Shown here piece after piece: positions 15,577 through 22,453 of a DNA stretch of 24,134 bases; position 1 is the first letter of the stretch, and every line of letters starts with the position of its first letter. Position numbers and translations under genes: made by a program. The stretch covers positions 1 through 24,134 of the forward strand of contig UQUL01000030.1 of assembly GCA_900544235.1 (NCBI GenBank), written 5' to 3'. The notes under the pieces are model-generated. The model searched no databases. It saw nothing but the letters and a program-made list of their open reading frames with translations, and was not told the DNA's origin. Source of the DNA: an uncultured Collinsella sp. GTDB lineage: Bacteria > Actinomycetota > Coriobacteriia > Coriobacteriales > Coriobacteriaceae.

Positions 15577-15581
15577 CCTCC
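15577..15581 (-). promoter_or_regulatory. Ribosome-binding site that fixes the dCMP deaminase start
   Basis: GGAGG on the minus strand overlaps an in-frame GTG (15575-15577) and is 8 bases from the ATG at 15568, so translation should begin at MSDDLHQ. Confidence 0.7.
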
Positions 15582-15611
15582 GAAATCGCAATAGTTTGAC
15601 CTATTGTAGCA

Positions 15612-15639
15612 GGTGGAAGGCGGAGGCGTTTGTCCCACC
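15612..15639 (-). repeat. Weak post-stop hairpin with GGGACA, behind coaX
   Basis: GGTGG (15612-15616) and CCACC (15635-15639) pair over 5 bp; the minus strand reads GGTGGGACAAACGCC. It begins 13 bases past the coaX stop. It may be a diverged member of the GGGGACAGG family or unrelated. Confidence 0.3.
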
Positions 15640-15652
15640 GGCGCCCTCACTT

Positions 15653-16504
15653 TTACACGCGGCGGGGCTTTTGGTTGATGCGATACAGCTCGGCGAGACC
15701 CCGCAGCGTCAGTGCGTCGTCTACCGTCAGGCTGTGGCCGACCAACGCCGCGAGCGCCTCGGAATCGTCGCCGGTGATGACAATGGGCACGCTGCCCTCC
15801 CCCGCGGCCTTGGTCGCGCGCATCTCGGCAAGCACCATGTCGAGCATGCCGTCGATGCGGGCCACCTCGCCCAAAACCACGCCCGAGCGCATAGCCTCAC
15901 GCGTGTTGCGGCCGATGACGTGTGTCGGCGCCGAGGGCTCAACCTGCGGCAGGCGCGCCGCAGCGGCCGAAAGCGAGCGGGCGCCAAGTGCCAGACCCGG
16001 CGCGATGACGCCGCCGACAAAGGTTCCGTGCGTATCGATGACCTCGATATTGGTCGTAGTGCCCAGGTCGATCACGATGCACGGAGAGCCGTAAACGGCC
16101 CGGGCCGCCACGGCGTCGGCGATGCGGTCGGGGCCGATCTCGGCCGGGTCGTCGTAGTGGACGGGCATGCCGGTCTTAAGTCCCGGCCCCACCGTGAGCA
16201 CGCGCCCCGTGCAGATGCGGGAAAGCGCCGTCTTCCACGGGCGCTCGAGCGCCGGCACCACGCAGCTTAGCACGGCAGCCGTGGGCACAAGTGTGCCCGG
16301 CATGCCCGCATCGGCCGCTAGCGCGGCCATGACTTGAGCGAGACGCATGCGCGCCTCGTCTGCTGTGATGCTCGACGGCGTGGTGATCTCGCACGTCGCA
16401 AGCGGGCATTCCTGCGCCGCGGCCGAATCCTCGGCAAACAGGCCAAAGCGAATGAACGTGTTGCCCACGTCGACCGTCAATATATATGCGCACCCATTAA
16501 GCAT
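15653..16504 (-). CDS. coaX: Type III pantothenate kinase
   Basis: Phosphorylates pantothenate in the first step of CoA synthesis; type III enzymes need a monovalent cation and resist feedback by CoA. The 283-aa protein belongs to the ASKHA fold. It has the phosphate-1 motif VDVGNT (D12), the phosphate-2 motif DLGTTTNIEVID with FVGGVIAPGLALGARSL, and GPDRIADAVAARAVYG. The start at 16504 (MLNGCAYILTVDVGNT) has AAAGGAG 8 bases upstream; a longer frame to 16558 lacks support. It is divergent from the OPT transporter. Confidence 0.94.
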   Translation of the reverse strand: MLNGCAYILTVDVGNTFIRFGLFAEDSAAAQECPLATCEITTPSSITADEARMRLAQVMAALAADAGMPGTLVPTAAVLSCVVPALERPWKTALSRICTGRVLTVGPGLKTGMPVHYDDPAEIGPDRIADAVAARAVYGSPCIVIDLGTTTNIEVIDTHGTFVGGVIAPGLALGARSLSAAAARLPQVEPSAPTHVIGRNTREAMRSGVVLGEVARIDGMLDMVLAEMRATKAAGEGSVPIVITGDDSEALAALVGHSLTVDDALTLRGLAELYRINQKPRRV

Positions 16505-16552
16505 CGTCGGCGCTCCTTTCGTCTGCCCAGCAGTATATCGCCTACCTAAACC

Positions 16553-16570
16553 AGTCATCCCGAAATGACT
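16553..16570. promoter_or_regulatory. Inverted repeat in the coaX-OPT divergent region
   Basis: AGTCAT (16553-16558) and ATGACT (16565-16570) are perfect 6-base arms. A -10-like TATACT follows at 16581-16586 on the plus strand, so the repeat lies where an operator of the OPT promoter could be. No convincing -35 box is visible. Confidence 0.3.
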
Positions 16571-16633
16571 AGCTTGCGGCTATACTGGTGCGCGGTCGTG
16601 CGCGAGCTCACGCGGCGGCCCTTGGTAACCCGA

Positions 16634-16672
16634 CTTCCCGCGCCGTATCCGTAGCGGCGCTCCCGGGGGAAG
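16634..16672 (+). promoter_or_regulatory. Structured 5' leader of the OPT transporter
   Basis: CTTCCC (16634-16639) pairs with GGGAAG (16667-16672), enclosing GCGCCG (16640-16645) and CGGCGC (16655-16660). It forms a stacked hairpin that ends 11 bases before the AAAGGAG site (16684-16690). It could control translation of the transporter. It does not match a riboswitch class that I recognise. Confidence 0.4.
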
Positions 16673-16696
16673 CGGATATACGCAAAGGAGTTCTAT

Positions 16697-18400
16697 ATGA
16701 GCAATCCCTCGAACCGCGCTTCGGTGCGCGGGCAACTCACGCTGCGCGGCGTCGTCATCGGCGTCCTTGGCTGCGTGATCATCACGGCAAGCTCGGCCTA
16801 CACCGCCCTCAAGATGGGCGCACTCCCCTGGCCGATCGTCTTCGCTGCCGTCATCTCACTGTTCTTCCTTAAGCTCATGGGCAACGCCAGTCTCAACGAG
16901 GCAAACGTCACCCACACCATCATGTCCGCGGGCGCCATGGTCGCCGGCGGCCTGGCGTTTACCATCCCGGGCGCCTGGATGCTGGGATATGCCGACCAGA
17001 TCAGCTGGCTCGACATGTTTATCGTGGCACTCGCCGGCACCATCCTGGGTCTGCTGGCCACCGCGCTCATCCACCGTCACTTTATCGTGGACGCCGCGCT
17101 TGAGTTCCCCACCGGCAACGCCGCAGCTCAGACCTTGCGCGCGACCGAGGCTGGCGGCAAAACCGGCAAGCAGCTCTTTGGTTCCATGGCCATCGCCGGC
17201 ATCTACAGCGTGCTGCGCGACGCCCTGGGCGTGGTGCCCAGTATGCTGTGCACGCTCAATATCCCCGGCGTGACCTTTGCCATCTACAACTCGCCCATGC
17301 TGCTGTCCATCGGCTTCCTCGTGGGCTTCGCCCCCGTCGCCTTCTGGTTTGCCGGCGCGCTGCTGGGCAACTTTGGCATCATCGTTGGCGGCACCGCTGC
17401 TGGCCTGTTCGATATTGTGACCGCGCAGGGTATCGTCAAATCCCTCGGTATGGGTCTTATGATGGGCTTTGGCGTCGCCGTCGTCCTTAAAGACATTCTG
17501 CCGCAGGTCGCCGGCATCGCACGCGGCCTTGCCGCCGACGGCTCCAGCGACACCGACGAGCAGTCGCTCATCTCGGGCTCGCTTAAGCTCGACGCCGGCA
17601 TCATCGGCCTGGGCACCGCCGCCATCGCCGTGATCGTCGCTATCGCGCTCGACCTCGGCCCCGTTCCGGCCGTCATCGTCACGCTGTTCACCTTTGTCAC
17701 CACCATCATGAGCGCACAGAGCTGCGGCCAGACGGGTATCGACCCCATGGAGATCTTCGGCCTCATCGTTATGCTCATCGTGGCGGCCTTCGCGCAGCTC
17801 GCCCAGGTCAAGCTGTTCTTTATCGCCGGCATCGTGGCCGTGGCGTGCGGCCTTGCGGGCGACGTCATGAACGACTTTAAGGCCGGCGCCGTGCTGGGCA
17901 CCAACCCGCGCGCACAGTGGGTTGGCCAGGCCATCGGCGGCATCGTGGGCGCCCTGGTCGCCGCCGCCGTCATGGTCGCGCTCGTAACCGCCTATGGTCC
18001 GGACGCCTTTGGCCCCGACAAGAGCTTTGTGGCCGCGCAGGCAAGCGTGGTCGCCACCATGGTCTCGGGCATCCCGAGCGTGCCGTGGTTTGCGGGCGGC
18101 TTTATCGCCGGTATCGTCATGTACTGGCTCGGCATTCCGGCCATGATGATCGGCCTGGGCGTGTACCTGCCGTTCTACATGTCGCTCACGGCATTCCTGG
18201 GCTCCTGCGTCAAGCTCGCCTACGACAAGTGGTCCGCCCACCGCGACGCCACCGCTGGTCTTTCTGACGAGGAGAGGGCTGCCAAGGACGCCGCCTTCCA
18301 GGAACAGGGCCTGGTTGTCGCCAGCGGCCTGCTCGGTGGCGAGTCCATCGTCGGCGTTATCCTGGCGTTCATCTCCGTGGGCTTAAGCCTGCTGGGGTAG
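16697..18400 (+). CDS. OPT/YSL family oligopeptide transporter
   Basis: Predicted secondary importer of small peptides or metal chelates in the cytoplasmic membrane. The 567-aa protein is hydrophobic throughout, with about 14 helices. It has the bacterial OPT starts LTLRGVVIGVLGCVIITASSAYTALKMGALPWPIVFAAVISLFF, LEFPTGNAAAQTLRA, and GIPSVPWFAGGFIAGIVMYWLGIPAMMIGLGVYLPFYMSLTAFLG. AAAGGAG at 16684-16690 sets the ATG at 16697. A strong terminator follows. With the M20D and amidohydrolase genes in the same window, peptide scavenging is plausible, but there is no operon link. Confidence 0.93.
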   Translation: MSNPSNRASVRGQLTLRGVVIGVLGCVIITASSAYTALKMGALPWPIVFAAVISLFFLKLMGNASLNEANVTHTIMSAGAMVAGGLAFTIPGAWMLGYADQISWLDMFIVALAGTILGLLATALIHRHFIVDAALEFPTGNAAAQTLRATEAGGKTGKQLFGSMAIAGIYSVLRDALGVVPSMLCTLNIPGVTFAIYNSPMLLSIGFLVGFAPVAFWFAGALLGNFGIIVGGTAAGLFDIVTAQGIVKSLGMGLMMGFGVAVVLKDILPQVAGIARGLAADGSSDTDEQSLISGSLKLDAGIIGLGTAAIAVIVAIALDLGPVPAVIVTLFTFVTTIMSAQSCGQTGIDPMEIFGLIVMLIVAAFAQLAQVKLFFIAGIVAVACGLAGDVMNDFKAGAVLGTNPRAQWVGQAIGGIVGALVAAAVMVALVTAYGPDAFGPDKSFVAAQASVVATMVSGIPSVPWFAGGFIAGIVMYWLGIPAMMIGLGVYLPFYMSLTAFLGSCVKLAYDKWSAHRDATAGLSDEERAAKDAAFQEQGLVVASGLLGGESIVGVILAFISVGLSLLG

Positions 18401-18426
18401 GCCGACCAACAACGCACCAGCGCAGA

Positions 18427-18463
18427 GCGCGGGGTCGGAATCAAACCGGCCCCGCGCTTTTTT
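18427..18463 (+). terminator. Rho-independent terminator of the OPT gene
   Basis: GCGCGGGGTCGG (18427-18438) pairs with CCGGCCCCGCGC (18446-18457), with one G-U pair and a 7-base loop, followed by six Ts (18458-18463). It starts 27 bases past the stop codon. Confidence 0.93.
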
Positions 18464-18540
18464 GTCTATTCGACTCTTATGATCCTCACGGCGTTTTTAG
18501 TCAAGCCGATTAGCCTGACTTCCAGGTCAACAAACCTTTT

Positions 18541-18569
18541 CTGACACCTTGCTCAGCGCGGTGTAGAGT
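18541..18569 (+). promoter_or_regulatory. Putative promoter of the DUF389 gene
   Basis: CTGACA (18541-18546) and TAGAGT (18564-18569) fit sigma-70-type -35 and -10 boxes with a 17-base spacer. They lie about 46 bases upstream of the ATG at 18616 and downstream of the OPT terminator. Confidence 0.45.
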
Positions 18570-18606
18570 AAAGACGACGGGCGGGATACGCGGCACGTGC
18601 CAGAAC

Positions 18607-18613
18607 GAGGTGG
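18607..18613 (+). promoter_or_regulatory. Ribosome-binding site that fixes the DUF389 start
   Basis: GAGGTGG at 18607-18613 precedes the ATG at 18616 and overlaps the alternative GTG at 18610. The ATG is therefore preferred. Confidence 0.5.
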
Positions 18614-18615
18614 AC

Positions 18616-19755
18616 ATGGAACTCGATAAACAACAGCTCAAGCGACTGCGCGAGCGCCATCATCGGCGCCATGGCATCCGCCCCGCCCACAGCGAGGCCA
18701 TGGAGAACGCAAGCCGCTTTCTAAAGCGGGCATTCAACATTCGCGAGGGACGCGCGCCCTATCACGTGATTCGCAAGCGCTTTGTAAACGGGGCGCGCCT
18801 GACTGGCTCACACTTATGCATCTTGATCATTGCCATGTTGATCGCGAGCATCGGCCTCGATATCGACTCGGATATCGCCATTGTAGGCGCCATGCTCATC
18901 TGCCCGCTCATGGGCTCGGTCCTTGCCATGGCATACGGCATCGCCACGCTCGACCGCGAGATTGCCCTTGAGGCCGTCGCGAGCTTGGCTCTGCAGATGG
19001 CCTTTTGCCTGGTCACATCCACGTTGTACTTTAAGCTCTCGCCCCTTGGCACCACCACGGCCGCCATCATCGACAATTCGACACCGACTGTGTGGGACCT
19101 TGCCGTCGCGCTCGCGGGCGGCTTTGCGGGTGGCCTGGGCAACTCGCGCGACCAGGAACCCGCCACGCTCATCGCCGGGGTGGCTGTGGCGACCGCGCTC
19201 ATGCCGCCCCTGTGCGCGGCGGGCTATGGCATCGCCATCGCAAGCGGGTCACTGTTTCTCTCGGCGCTTTACGAGTTTGGCATCAACGTGGTCTTTATCG
19301 CACTCGCGGCCGAAGCCGTTCTGCTTCTTTTGCGCGTGCCGCTCAAGCGCGACCTCAACGGCGACGGCATTGTGACTGCCGAGGAAGATGCCGAGGTCGA
19401 CGAGCTATCACGCAAGGTGCGCCGCCGCATCATTGTGGGCACGGTAGTCTTTGCCATCCCCTGCATCGTCATGACGGCGGGGTCTATTGGCTCGGCGCAG
19501 TCCGGCGTGCAGGACGGCTACGGCGTCACCGAAACCACGCGCGAGCTTGCCGCGGTGCTGCCAGGCTTTAAGGATTACACCGTCGCCGTCGAAACCTCGG
19601 CCACCGAAGGCGATGAGGAAGGCATCGTCGAGCGCGAGATTGTCGCCCATGTGACGACAGGCGAGACGCTTGGGGCACACGACCGTCACATCGCCCGCAA
19701 GCTCATCGACCTCAATGTGCCCGAGCTCGATCGCGTGGAGTTCGATGTGAAGTGA
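18616..19755 (+). CDS. DUF389 family membrane protein with an EF-hand-like loop
   Basis: Function of the family is unknown. The 379-aa protein has a basic N-terminal region, then the DUF389 membrane core of about six helices. Its motifs are IVGAMLICPLMGSVLAMAYG (89-108), AGGFAGGLGNSRDQEPATLIAGVAVATALMPPLCAAGYGIA, and FLSALYEFGINVVFIALAAE. After the fifth helix lies DLNGDGIVTAEE (246-257), an exact match to the 12-residue EF-hand loop pattern with D246, N248, D250, I252 and E257 at ligand or core positions. A last helix and a soluble C-terminal domain follow. It is a single gene with its own putative promoter and terminator. Confidence 0.85.
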   Translation: MELDKQQLKRLRERHHRRHGIRPAHSEAMENASRFLKRAFNIREGRAPYHVIRKRFVNGARLTGSHLCILIIAMLIASIGLDIDSDIAIVGAMLICPLMGSVLAMAYGIATLDREIALEAVASLALQMAFCLVTSTLYFKLSPLGTTTAAIIDNSTPTVWDLAVALAGGFAGGLGNSRDQEPATLIAGVAVATALMPPLCAAGYGIAIASGSLFLSALYEFGINVVFIALAAEAVLLLLRVPLKRDLNGDGIVTAEEDAEVDELSRKVRRRIIVGTVVFAIPCIVMTAGSIGSAQSGVQDGYGVTETTRELAAVLPGFKDYTVAVETSATEGDEEGIVEREIVAHVTTGETLGAHDRHIARKLIDLNVPELDRVEFDVK

Positions 19756-19829
19756 TGCCGGCGCGGGATGAATGCTCACACAGACGCAAGTTATGACGAG
19801 GCGCAGACGCAATACGGACACGAGCAAAT

Positions 19830-19872
19830 AGCGGGGTGCAGTTCATACCCGCGCCCCGCTCGCTGTTTTATT
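19830..19872 (+). terminator. Terminator of the DUF389 gene
   Basis: AGCGGGGTGC (19830-19839) pairs with GCGCCCCGCT (19851-19860), with one G-U pair, around an 11-base loop. It is followed by CGCTGTTTTATT. It lies 75 bases past the stop and just before the convergent gene at 19881. Confidence 0.75.
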
Positions 19873-19880
19873 GCCGTGAA

Positions 19881-20330
19881 TCAGACGTCCGCATCGACAT
19901 CGCCAGACTCCACCGTAAACGCCGGATCGGTGCTCACAAGATAAAATCGGGTCACCTCAGTATTTCTAATTAGGTAAATCTGCCCCTGATTGCGTCGGCG
20001 CGATATATACGCAACGTGAACCGTGCCGAATTCTTCGCCGTTTTCCTTCTTTAATATCAGGATGTTGGGGTCATCCGTACGCTTAAACTGCCCGTCAACG
20101 CAGCTGCCGTCTTTGTCGACCAGTTGCCACCGATGGTTATCCTCTTCAAGAAAGGCCAGGGTTTCCAGACTCGTCTTGTCGTCCCGATAGTAACCGTCAA
20201 TGGCAAACCCTTCGGAAGCGCATTCCTGCATATAGGACGTTTCCCGGCTTATAGCAAACAGCCCTGTAGCGCCCAGGAGCACAGCCAGGCAGACCACTGC
20301 AAGGGTTATCGAAGTAGCACGGCGACCCAT
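19881..20330 (-). CDS. Small membrane-anchored protein of unknown function
   Basis: I do not recognise this 149-aa protein. It begins with a positive MGRRATS, then one hydrophobic segment (about residues 8-27, TLAVVCLAVLLGATGLFAIS) that would be a signal anchor. A soluble roughly 120-residue domain follows, rich in beta-type sequence, with two cysteines (CASEG and GSCVDG). That domain would face outside. There is no lipobox cysteine. The ATG at 20330 has no strong ribosome-binding site (GGTTGG only). It is convergent with the DUF389 gene and downstream of the sulfotransferase remnant. Confidence 0.6.
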   Translation of the reverse strand: MGRRATSITLAVVCLAVLLGATGLFAISRETSYMQECASEGFAIDGYYRDDKTSLETLAFLEEDNHRWQLVDKDGSCVDGQFKRTDDPNILILKKENGEEFGTVHVAYISRRRNQGQIYLIRNTEVTRFYLVSTDPAFTVESGDVDADV

Positions 20331-20520
20331 GTTAGACCAACCGATAGTTGTTTAACGGAGCGCGAAACATACCTGGAACCTCCGATATCAGGGGGAACGT
20401 CGCCAGCAGGCTGGTGACAACTATATGCTTCTGACATCAAACCATATGGCTGTCACTCGCGGAGGGGGCATCGGTGAACGGCGTGTTTTCATACTCCATT
20501 GGTCAACCCTAAGCGCGGCC
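20331..20520. other. Gene-poor spacer after the sulfotransferase remnant
   Basis: No credible gene is seen. It holds a small hairpin (GTCGCCAG 20399-20406 with CTGGTGAC 20411-20418) and a distant 8-base inverted repeat, ATAGTTGT (20344-20351) with ACAACTAT (20417-20424). A 20-residue frame (20437-20499, minus) is too short to support. Confidence 0.3.
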
Positions 20521-21024
20521 CTACAGGTCGCACTTGTACACGCGGTAGATGTACTTTTCGGCTTCCATCTCGTAGGTGGCGATGGGCAGTCCGTAGCGGT
20601 CGTACTCGATAAAGGTCTTGGCCATGCCCGATGCCACGAGCATGCTGTTCGAATTGCCGACGCGCTGCGCACTGCTGACGTAGCCCGAGAACGGCACCGC
20701 GATCTGGTCTTCGAGCTCGTAGGTGCACGCCACCTCATCCACCGTAAAGATGCGTCCAAACGAATGCGTGCCGCGGCTGTAGTCGGTCACCACCCCGGCG
20801 CCCAGCTGGCCCCAGTCGAACTTGGGATAGCTTTCGGCCGCACCAAAGTTGTTGTCGTACAGCAGCACCTGGTAGCGACCGGTCGTTGCCGTGTCAGAAC
20901 TCGGCAGATACGTCACGCTGTGCTGGCCTGCATTGAGCGAGAAATCGCCCTGGGCTTGCAGCAGCTTGTCCTCAAAGCCCGAGCCGGCCCATTGCCACTC
21001 CTTTCTATTTCTGGGTCCATCTTC
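20521..21024 (-). pseudogene. 5'-truncated aryl-sulfate sulfotransferase (ASST) remnant
   Basis: ASST enzymes move sulfate between phenolic compounds. Only a C-terminal portion remains. The open frame runs from 21024 (just after an in-frame TGA at 21025-21027) to a TAG at 20521. It has family-like sequence from about WQWAGSGFEDKLL through NAGQHSVTYLPSS, VLLYDNNFGAAESYP, TDYSRGTHSFGRIFTVDE, VPFSGYVSSAQRVGNS and EKYIYRVYKCDL. The catalytic-domain N-terminal several hundred residues are absent. No start codon with a good ribosome-binding site precedes it; the first in-frame start codon candidate is the GTG at 20914-20916. The missing 5' part is replaced by an element ending in the GGGGAC hairpin at 21043-21077. 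Confidence 0.6.
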
Positions 21025-21042
21025 TCACTGCTGGCGACCAAA

Positions 21043-21077
21043 AATGATCCGTTTTCCTCCGTCCCCGAGGGATCATT
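21043..21077 (-). repeat. Post-stop hairpin with GGGGACGG core, behind the dehydrogenase
   Basis: AATGATCC (21043-21050) and GGATCATT (21070-21077) form a perfect 8-bp stem. The 19-base loop reads TCGGGGACGGAGGAAAAC on the minus strand. It ends one base beyond the 3-hydroxyacyl-CoA dehydrogenase stop. The position and the GGGGAC core match the 11364 and 13623 elements, though the base after GGGGAC is G, giving GGGGACGG, and the stem is unrelated. Confidence 0.7.
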
Positions 21078-21078
21078 G

Positions 21079-22038
21079 TTAGTACTTGAAGAAGCCCTCG
21101 CCCGAGCTTTCGCCCAGCTTGCCTTCGTCGAGCATCTGCTTGAGGACGGATGCCATGGCCTTAAAGTTGTAGGGCATCATCATCTTTTTGAGCAGCGGGC
21201 TCACCAGGCCCGGGACCTTCTGATACTGCATGACGATGTTGTAGGCCGTCTGGATGCCCACCGTGTCGAATACGCGGAACGGGCCCTTGGGAGCGCCGGT
21301 GCCGCGCGTCCATGCGAGGTCGATGCTCTTGGGGTCACTCACGCCCGAGACATACAGGTCAAGGCCCGAGAGCAGCCACGGCACCAGCATAGAGTTGAGC
21401 AGGTAACCGTTCTTTTCCTTGTTGACGGGAAGTGCCAGCATGCGAATGTCGTTGGCGAAGTCGACGAGCTCGTCGAAATAGCGCTTGTCGGTCTGGTCCT
21501 GGGCCATGACCTCGGTCATGTTGTTCTTCCAGATGGAGTTGGCAAAGTGCAGCGACAGGTACTTCTCGGGGCGACCAGTGTACTTGGCAAAGGTGCTCGG
21601 CAGCAGCGTAGAGGAGTTCGTCACGATGACGGTCTTTTGCGGCAGAACCGGGGCGAGCTTCTTGTAGAAGTCGATCTTTGCCTGTGTGTCCTCGGCCATA
21701 GACTCGATGACCAAGTCGGCGTCGGCAACGGCCTTGGCGAGGTCGAGCTCCAGCTTGAGTGTGGAGTAGGCACGCTCAACGGCGGCGAGCGCCGCCTCCC
21801 TGTCGAAGGTCTGGTCGCTATCGGCGATACCGGCACACCACTCGCCCGTACCGTCCGCCATACCCTCGATTGCCGCGATGTACTCCTCGCGCACATGATC
21901 GATCTTGGGCTGGGTGCGGCCGATGCTGCCCTCGCTGCGCAGCCAAATCGTTACATCAAAGCCGCAGTAGGCAGCCTGAAAGGCAATCTGGCTTCCTAAC
22001 ACGCCGCCGCCGGCAACACAAACGGTCTTGTAGCTCAT
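21079..22038 (-). CDS. 3-hydroxyacyl-CoA dehydrogenase family protein
   Basis: Predicted NAD(P)-dependent oxidation or reduction of 3-hydroxyacyl-CoA (3-hydroxybutyryl-CoA type). The 319-aa protein starts with a Rossmann motif, CVAGGGVLGSQIA (residues 7-19). It has VIESMAEDTQAKIDFYKKL and IVTNSSTLLPS (Ser region), a catalytic His in HFANSIWKNNMTE whose Glu partner lies 12 residues later as in characterised members, and the Asn in NGYLLNSML. It ends with GEGFFKY. The usual HFFNP motif is changed to HFANS. The ATG at 22038 has AGAGGA 8 bases upstream. It lies downstream of the dehydratase-type gene, separated by a repeat-rich spacer. Confidence 0.9.
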   Translation of the reverse strand: MSYKTVCVAGGGVLGSQIAFQAAYCGFDVTIWLRSEGSIGRTQPKIDHVREEYIAAIEGMADGTGEWCAGIADSDQTFDREAALAAVERAYSTLKLELDLAKAVADADLVIESMAEDTQAKIDFYKKLAPVLPQKTVIVTNSSTLLPSTFAKYTGRPEKYLSLHFANSIWKNNMTEVMAQDQTDKRYFDELVDFANDIRMLALPVNKEKNGYLLNSMLVPWLLSGLDLYVSGVSDPKSIDLAWTRGTGAPKGPFRVFDTVGIQTAYNIVMQYQKVPGLVSPLLKKMMMPYNFKAMASVLKQMLDEGKLGESSGEGFFKY

Positions 22039-22207
22039 AGGAACAGTCCTCTCTTACGTAATTCCATAGATGTGTATTTATTCAACCGTAAGGGGACTGC
22101 ACGCTGGGGGTGGGTTCTATAAACGGACGGTAATTTGCGGCGAACAGCTACATCTGTTCATTAACTCTCGATTTTGAGGGCATTTTTTGACGCTGCTGAA
22201 CCGCTGT

Positions 22208-22337
22208 TTTCGGAAGTGCGGGGAAAAATCGGGATTCGCCGACCAGACCGGCTTTTTTTACAACAAAACCGCAGGTCGTGAGAGTCTAAAAAGGCGGTGT
22301 GCTCAGGAGGTTCGCGTTTTTTCCCGCACTTCCGAAA
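22208..22337. repeat. Long inverted repeat with about 90-base centre
   Basis: TTTCGGAAGTGCGGGGAAAAA (22208-22228) and 22317-22337 are 21-base arms with one mismatch. The 88-base centre is AT/GC mosaic with several poly-A and poly-T runs. The short frames on both strands that read FSRTSE-like peptides through the arms are a by-product of the palindrome. It looks like a dispersed intergenic repeat; no transposase is present. Confidence 0.7.
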
Positions 22338-22390
22338 TTCGAGTGCACAGAAGGCTGCGACAAAACGATTTACGCAACATATGTCCAGCA

Positions 22391-22425
22391 AAACGGGCGG
22401 TAGCCGGTACGGCTACCGCCCGTTT
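22391..22425 (-). terminator. Terminator of the dehydratase-related gene
   Basis: AAACGGGCGGTAGCC (22391-22405) and GGCTACCGCCCGTTT (22411-22425) form a perfect 15-bp stem around GGTAC. On the minus strand it lies 29 bases past the gene stop and ends in CCGTTTTGC. Confidence 0.85.
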
Positions 22426-22453
22426 GTCTCATATCTAGCCCAAAGCAGGCCAG

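Larger units (their letters stand above)
22039..22453. other. 415-base repeat-bearing spacer
   Basis: No credible gene is seen. It contains the 22208-22337 inverted repeat, AT- and T-run stretches (for example seven Ts after GACCGGC at 22252-22258), and the 22391-22425 terminator. The stretch 22039-22200 should hold the dehydrogenase promoter, but I find no convincing boxes. Confidence 0.4.

Noticed and set aside
16856..18241. 461-codon frame antisense to the OPT transporter
   Set aside because: His/Asp/Gly-rich composition of a shadow frame; the OPT protein on the other strand is clear.
20437..20499. 20-residue minus-strand frame MEYENTPFTDAPSASDSHMV with an AGGG upstream
   Set aside because: Too short to separate from chance; no homologue is recognised.
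22161..22438. Two 76-83 residue frames in the dehydrogenase-dehydratase spacer
   Set aside because: They arise from the inverted repeat (similar SRTSE-type peptides on both strands) and lack start signals.
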